64,000 nt of DNA from DATFVJ01 sp035517695. Its GTDB lineage: Bacteria > Actinomycetota > Actinomycetes > Streptosporangiales > Streptosporangiaceae. Location of the stretch: the NCBI GenBank assembly GCA_035517695.1, contig DATIYI010000322.1:24259-88258 (forward strand), given 5' to 3'. A model generated the notes under the pieces. The model worked only from the letters and a program-made list of their open reading frames with translations, had not been told where the DNA came from and did not search any database. Made by a program: the position numbers and the translations under genes. Within the stretch, counting starts at the first letter, position 1; every line of letters begins with the position of its first letter. Shown here piece after piece: positions 60,208 to 64,000 of this stretch.

Positions 60208-60708
60208 GTGAGAAGGACTCTTCTGCCCGCAGCTATCGTGACCTCGGCCGCAGTCATCGTGCTGAGCGTAACAACCGCTGCGTTCGCCCAGCCCCAGAAA
60301 GGCTCACCGCACAGTAAGATCGTGGTCGGGCTGAACAGAACAAGACCACGGCCGGCCCCATGCATCCCTTCAACCAGAGGCAGAGGTCACGGCCAGAACT
60401 GCCCCGTCGGGCCATGCCCACCGTTTCACGCGACGCAGCGGTGCATCGTTCCACCCCCGCCGCACAGGTGCATTTATCCCGCGGTCTGGGTAGACGGACG
60501 GTGCATCATCCTGCGGCCGCCGCCCCCGCCGCCGCTACATAGGTGCATTCGTCCGGAGGTCTGGATAGGCGGGCGATGCGTATTCCTGCGGCCCCAGCCC
60601 CCGCGGCCGTCGCTGCACAAGTGCGCTTATCCGGCGGTCTGGATTGGCGGACGATGCGTTGTGCTGCGAACGCCACATCCAATTTGCCGCAACAGGACCT
60701 GTGTGTGA
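60208..60708 (+). CDS. Secreted Cys/Pro-rich repeat protein
   Basis: Not a recognised family. The 166-residue protein has a signal peptide (residues 1-27, ending AAFAQ), a basic Pro-rich segment, then three repeats of ~28 residues. Each has C-[IA]-x-P-[AE]-V-W-[VI]-[DG]-G-R-C, i.e. HRCIYPAVWVDGRC, HRCIRPEVWIGGRC and HKCAYPAVWIGGRC, separated by poly-Pro linkers. A final CRNRTCV adds two Cys. Paired Cys 12 residues apart suggest small disulfide loops outside the cell. AAGGAGGCAAGA precedes the GTG start. It looks like a wall-associated or aromatic-residue-mediated binding protein, but the function is unknown. Confidence 0.75.
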   Translation: MRRTLLPAAIVTSAAVIVLSVTTAAFAQPQKGSPHSKIVVGLNRTRPRPAPCIPSTRGRGHGQNCPVGPCPPFHATQRCIVPPPPHRCIYPAVWVDGRCIILRPPPPPPLHRCIRPEVWIGGRCVFLRPQPPRPSLHKCAYPAVWIGGRCVVLRTPHPICRNRTCV

Positions 60709-60722
60709 GCTGAGGCGATGTG

Positions 60723-60840
60723 GCGCGAAGCCGGCCGTGAGACATCCGGCTTCGCGCGGCAATGGCCAGCCCTGGCGGCGGGCATGACGCTCACCGCCAG
60801 GGCTGGGCTGGGGGCCGGGTAACTTCGCCCCGGCCCCCAG
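60723..60840. terminator. Three strong hairpins between convergent genes
   Basis: Perfect 12-bp arms GCGCGAAGCCGG (60723-60734)/CCGGCTTCGCGC (60746-60757); 10-bp arms GCCCTGGCGG (60769-60778)/CCGCCAGGGC (60794-60803); 12-bp arms CTGGGGGCCGGG (60808-60819)/CCCGGCCCCCAG (60829-60840). They separate the secreted-protein gene from the convergent hsp20 gene and are likely bidirectional terminators, though they lack T-tracts. Confidence 0.7.
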
Positions 60841-60857
60841 CTACCTGGCCCGGCCGT

Positions 60858-61316
60858 TTAGGCGCGGATCTGTACCCTGCGGGTCGCCTGCTTCGTCTTC
60901 GGGAGGCGGATGGTCAGTATCCCCTCCCTCATGGTGGCCTGGACCTTTTCGGTGTCGATGTCCCGCGGCAGGACCGTGCGGTAGAAGAACCGCCCGGCTC
61001 GCCGGTGCATCGTTTGCTCGCTCTGCTCCTCGCGGACAGAACCGGCGATACTCAGGCTGTGCTCGTCGACCTGCAGTTCGACGTTCTCGCGGGTGATCCC
61101 GGGGAGTTCTGCCTTGACGGTGTAATACTCCTCGGTCTCATCGACTTCGATGTCCGGCTGCCATGGCGACTGGTCGTGTCCTTGCTGGGTAAGCTGCTCG
61201 TACAGCCGCCCCATTCGGTCACGCATGTAATCGAATTCGCTGACCGGGTCCCACAGTGCTGTGGGTTCGAACAGGGACGCGGGAAACCTGCCTCCGCGCC
61301 GGATGGGTAGTGCCAT
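60858..61316 (-). CDS. Hsp20/alpha-crystallin small heat-shock protein
   Basis: A 152-residue ATP-independent chaperone that holds unfolding proteins in the cytosol. The alpha-crystallin domain spans residues ~50-145 (PDIEVDETEEYYTVKAELPG, then ITRENVELQVDEHSLSIAG, RFFYRTVLPRDIDTEKVQAT, GILTIRLPKTK). The N-terminus (ALPIRRGGRFPASLFEP) and the lack of a C-terminal extension beyond RRVQIRA are seen. ATG 61316 has AGGTGG upstream. No HspR or HAIR box was found nearby. Confidence 0.93.
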   Translation of the reverse strand: MALPIRRGGRFPASLFEPTALWDPVSEFDYMRDRMGRLYEQLTQQGHDQSPWQPDIEVDETEEYYTVKAELPGITRENVELQVDEHSLSIAGSVREEQSEQTMHRRAGRFFYRTVLPRDIDTEKVQATMREGILTIRLPKTKQATRRVQIRA

Positions 61317-61417
61317 TACTACGTCACCACCTTCTGCTCTTAATTCGCGATTCGTGGACGTCGGGCTGGCCAGCACCACCCTTCTTATTTATCGAGACGG
61401 GTCCACACTTGTCCACC

Positions 61418-61529
61418 TCTGTGACCACTCAATTGCGGACACATTTGTCTATCCTCTGTGAGCACGCAAATTGCAGACACAGTTGCAGATCCTGTGTGAC
61501 CTGTCAATTGCCGACACATTTACCTACCC
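61418..61529. repeat. Three imperfect ~38-bp direct repeats
   Basis: Units of the type tctgtgaccactcaattgcg/gacacatttgtctatcc at 61418, 61455 and 61492; each keeps gtga, caa(a)ttgc and gacaca at the same spacing. They resemble repeated transposon-end sequences, but no transposase gene adjoins. Confidence 0.7.
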
Positions 61530-61725
61530 GACGAAACTCATGGGGTACCCGCCCCGAGGGCCCGTGCATTGGAATCGTGGCTTGCGGGGTTGTCTCGTGG
61601 CAACCTGCTGACGCTGGTACGCGAGCGGGTCCGCGAGGATGCATCGGCTGCCGCATGCCGCCCGTGATCGAACTCACGCGAATAACGAATCCGGTGGCCG
61701 ATGGGATCCTGTTGGTGATGCTAGG

Positions 61726-61750
61726 TGCCCCGACAGGATTCGAACCTGCG
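61726..61750 (-). other. tRNA 3'-end-like sequence (possible attachment-site relic)
   Basis: The minus strand reads GCAGG-TTCGAAT-CCTGT then CGGGGCA, a T-arm with canonical TTCGA loop and the 3' acceptor strand. The matching 5' acceptor strand (TGCCCCG) and a foldable anticodon arm were not found further along the minus strand, so no complete tRNA is called. Such partial tRNA ends are typical integration-site remnants. Confidence 0.5.
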
Positions 61751-62041
61751 CTCACGGCTCCGGGGAGGTTGGCTGTGCATGCCACTGACCAGCTAAAACA
61801 TGCTCGCAGAGATCTTGGCCGGACGCGAATCGGGCGCAGCCCCACCTGGCCGAGAGTGCGAGGCATGCCTGAGCGGGGCGGTGGCCGTGAGGGTCGGTGC
61901 GGTCCCCCGGACGCTGCCTGACCTCGGGTCTCAGCCGGGTCGCGGCGGGTGGCCGTAACGAACGGGGACGCTGCTGCGGGGTGCCGATGGGAATTACCCG
62001 GCTGGCCGCAGTCCACGCCTCGTGTATGACAAATTAAAGAC

Positions 62042-62398
62042 ATGAGTGAACCGCAGGCACGAGCCGCCGAGTCGGGGGCGGCTGGCACGTCTGCTCCGGC
62101 TGCTCGCGGTGGCCACAGGTCCGCCAGGCGCGCTTCGGGTGGCCGGGGAGCCCCGCGGGTAAGCGCCTCGGCGGGCACAGTGACGATGCAGGCCCGGATG
62201 GATGCGGGGTTCGCGCGCGAACTGGAGGATGACGCGGCGGTGCTGGGATTGCGCAGCGCGTCGGAGCTGGTGCGGGAGGGGCTGCGCCTGATCCACAAGC
62301 AAGCCAGGGAGCTGGCGATGGCCGCGTCCTATGACGAGTCTTACGCGGGCAAGCCGGCTCCGGTGTCCGAGTTCACGTCCGCGCTGTGGTCTGCGTAG
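62042..62398 (+). CDS. Ribbon-helix-helix (CopG/ParD-like) antitoxin
   Basis: A 118-residue protein whose first ~45 residues are Ala/Arg/Gly-rich. The remainder has the RHH pattern (TMQARMDAGFARELEDDAAV, then LGLRSASELVREGLRLIHKQ) and a C-terminal tail (FTSALWSA) of the sort that binds toxins. Followed immediately by a PemK/MazF-like toxin frame, so it is the antitoxin of a type II pair. A start nearer the RHH core (about 62187) is possible. Confidence 0.75.
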   Translation: MSEPQARAAESGAAGTSAPAARGGHRSARRASGGRGAPRVSASAGTVTMQARMDAGFARELEDDAAVLGLRSASELVREGLRLIHKQARELAMAASYDESYAGKPAPVSEFTSALWSA

Positions 62399-62400
62399 CG

Positions 62401-62725
62401 GTGGAGCCGCTGCGGGGTGAGGTGTGGGATGCCCACGTCCGCGGGGCGGGCACGCGCCCGTTTGTGATCTTGACGGTGAACCCGATGATCGCCCGGTTGG
62501 GGGCGGTGATGGTCGTACTGGTGACCGGAACCGCGGGGCCCAGGTATACGCACATCCCGCTGGGCGCTGACGCGGGCCTGGCTGGCCGAGTACGCCGAGA
62601 GTTACGCCAACGCGACCAACCTGCACACCGTCCCCAAGCCCAGGCTCCACAACCGCCGGGGCCGCCTGGGCGGCGCCGAGATGGCCAGCCTGGAACGGGC
62701 CGTCCGCACCTACCTCGGACTATGA
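62401..62725 (+). pseudogene. PemK/MazF-like toxin, frameshifted
   Basis: Starts at GTG 62401, 2 bases after the antitoxin stop: EPLRGEVWDAHVRGAGTRP, then VILTVNPMIARLGAVMVVLV and YTHIPLGADAGL, the N-terminal two-thirds of an endoribonuclease of the MazF/PemK fold. The rest of the family sequence (LAEYAESYANATNLHTVPKP, then MASLERAVRTYLGL and TGA 62725) is in a different frame; the shift lies near 62565-62590. The toxin is therefore broken, unless this is a sequencing error. Confidence 0.75.
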
Positions 62726-63011
62726 CCGGCGCAAATCTGCCGTCACAGTTGTCTTTCTCGGCGCCGCCATTCGGGCGTGTCATCTGGAAGGTGCCACCGC
62801 TGGCCTTCAGCTGCCCGAGTCTGGCTGGTCGGCGCTGATCGGTGTCCTGATCGACGACCGGGCTTGCCCAACTGCCCACCTCAGCCGCGCTCACGGTCTT
62901 TCCCTGGACAGTACGCTTGTTGCGGTTGGTCGTGTTGCGGGACGGCAGCATTGCTGTTGTCGTGGGTAGCGCCTGGTGCGGCGGCGGCGCGCGGGGAGCC
63001 AGGGCGGCGAA

Positions 63012-63356
63012 GTGTCAGTGGTGCTGTTGGTGGAGGAATCGGTCCTGACCCGTCATCACGGCTCCTCACCAGCGGCGAGCGCTGACCGTCACGACGGCGT
63101 CAATGAACGGTTGACATCGGAACTACCATGGCGGCCGGTAGAAAACGAGTACGCGGCGTTCGCCTGCCGCGTCCTGCGCGCCTACACTCGCCGCGTCGCC
63201 ACCGGCGACATCGACGCGTTGACGGCCATGACCGATCTGTCCGCCGAGATCGATGACGTGATCGGCCAAGCCGTGACCGGGCTGCGCGGCGTCGGCTATT
63301 CCTGGGCTGACATCGGCACCGGGCTCGGCATCACCCGCCAGGCCGGTGCAATCTGA
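63012..63356 (+). CDS. Truncated HTH-containing actinobacterial protein
   Basis: From GTG 63012, ~114 residues. The central region (YAAFACRVLRAYTRRVATGD, then IDALTAMTDLSAEIDDVIGQ and AVTGLRGVGYSWADIGTGLG) is a common actinobacterial small HTH protein in which the helix-turn-helix ends ITRQAAQQRW. Here the sequence breaks off as ITRQAGAI and stops, so the recognition end is lost and a DNA junction probably lies near 63345. Function of the family is unknown. ATG 63126 is another possible start (out of frame with the core, so rejected). Confidence 0.6.
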   Translation: MSVVLLVEESVLTRHHGSSPAASADRHDGVNERLTSELPWRPVENEYAAFACRVLRAYTRRVATGDIDALTAMTDLSAEIDDVIGQAVTGLRGVGYSWADIGTGLGITRQAGAI

Positions 63357-64000
63357 TGCGTCTGCGCCTTTGTTCAATTTTGTCTCGAGGCAGTGAGGCC
63401 ACAGCAATCGACCCGGCGATGGGAGCCACGAGCTCCAAACTCGAAAAATCGGGCAGGCCGATATTCGAGCCGAGATCGTGGCGTTCGCCGTGGCCGATAG
63501 CGAAGTCGTCAATTTCCGTTGTCACGGAGCTATGGTCTGGCCGAGGCGGGTCGCGTCCATCGTCAAGCAGGACCACGCTCGGATACAGCATCCACTACCT
63601 CACCAGATCGCGCTTTTGGTCGCGTATCTGCTGAGGTAGTTGGCGACGGCCTGGGCGGTGACCGGACCGTCCGGGCCGTGGCGGATAGGCCGGGTGTCAG
63701 TCTGGGTGCGCTGCCTCCACCGGGAGACGTGACCTCGCTCACCAAGGACGAGTGCCATCTGGCGGAGGAGGGGTGGGGGAAAGCGCCGGGATGAACCGGG
63801 TCTGGAGGAGGAGATGGAAGAGCTCTATGCCGAAGGGCTAGCGAACCCTAGCGAACCCATAGCGAACCCACGGCGGCCCCGAGCTATGCGTCGAGGTTCC
63901 GCGAGGGCCTGGCGAAGCGTTGGCAGGGGCATGTGCAGGCCGGGCTATTGAGCCGCGAAATCATCTTTCCGGGGTGCCAACACCGTCCCCTTGGTGGAAG
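63357..64000. other. Window edge: no gene recognised; possible group II intron leader at 63820-64000
   Basis: The first ~450 bp show open frames without protein features. From ~63810 the plus strand reads ELYAEGLANP and, in other frames, REGLAKRWQGHVQAGLLSRE and GCQHRPLGG. This order of phrases recalls the conserved leader that often precedes group II intron reverse transcriptase genes in actinobacteria. The reverse transcriptase itself would lie beyond the window. Three copies of tagcgaaccca occur at about 63839-63872. Confidence 0.35.

Larger units (their letters stand above)
61317..62041. other. Intergenic region with repeats and a tRNA-like relic
   Basis: Non-coding. It holds three direct repeats (61418-61529), a tRNA 3'-end-like sequence (61726-61750, minus strand) and an open frame (61256-61921, plus) that crosses these and has no protein features. 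Just before 62042, tgtatgacaaattaaagac is AT-rich and may be the promoter of the RHH gene. Confidence 0.5.

Noticed and set aside
61726..61810. Complete tRNA gene on the minus strand
   Set aside because: Only the T-arm and 3' acceptor strand are convincing; no 5' acceptor strand pairs with CGGGGCA and no anticodon arm could be folded.

Overview
The window is very GC-rich DNA from an actinomycete. The gene content points to a Streptosporangiales- or Streptomyces-like soil actinobacterium: the glpX–DUF4245–xseB–xseA–(Rv1109c-like)–ispH–DUF6542–ychF neighbourhood of Actinomycetota, a complete ergothioneine operon, a DUF222/HNH gene, a class F sortase, a GH15 enzyme and a MalT-like LuxR regulator. 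The genus cannot be fixed from sequence reading alone.

Layout. 1-14.2 kb is conserved housekeeping: partial glpX, a TetR/DUF4245 pair, an L,D-transpeptidase lipoprotein, both exonuclease VII subunits, ispH, a three-gene cell-surface operon (membrane protein, DUF4397 protein, class F sortase), DUF6542, rmuC and ychF. 14.4-26.7 kb is one co-directional block encoding a TcpC/D/E/F/H/G-type (Gram-positive type IV secretion) machine. It has no relaxase, coupling protein or integrase, and its TcpE protein is fused through a ~970-residue low-complexity region to a MinD/ParA-like domain whose P-loop lysine is replaced by Gln. 26.8-35.4 kb holds ccdA, a DUF4232 secreted protein, an SGNH-hydrolase remnant, an esterase, a frameshifted DUF222-HNH gene and a NaeI-type restriction endonuclease without a visible methyltransferase. 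35.5-40 kb is the egtABCD operon. 40-51 kb holds a decayed phosphoesterase gene, a LuxR regulator, gluconokinase, msrB, an NRAMP-related transporter coupled to a soluble MgtE_N-CBS protein, and a TetR/MFS pair with a palindromic operator. 51.4-58.1 kb holds GH15, a MalT-like activator, a holin-like membrane protein and an amino-acid dehydrogenase. 58-64 kb is accessory and scarred: a TMEM175-like pseudogene, a Cys-rich secreted repeat protein, Hsp20, a tRNA 3'-end-like relic, an RHH antitoxin with a frameshifted MazF/PemK toxin, and what may be a group II intron leader at the edge.

Two themes run through the window. First, tandem repeats of mostly 12-42 bp, nearly always a multiple of three inside genes, have expanded inside or at the ends of otherwise conserved proteins (GlpX, XseB, CcdA, EgtB, the MalT-like activator, TcpE-MinD) and also between genes. 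Second, several accessory genes are broken by stops or frameshifts. Some of these could be sequencing errors, but the phosphoesterase and TMEM175-like genes carry several lesions each and look truly decayed.
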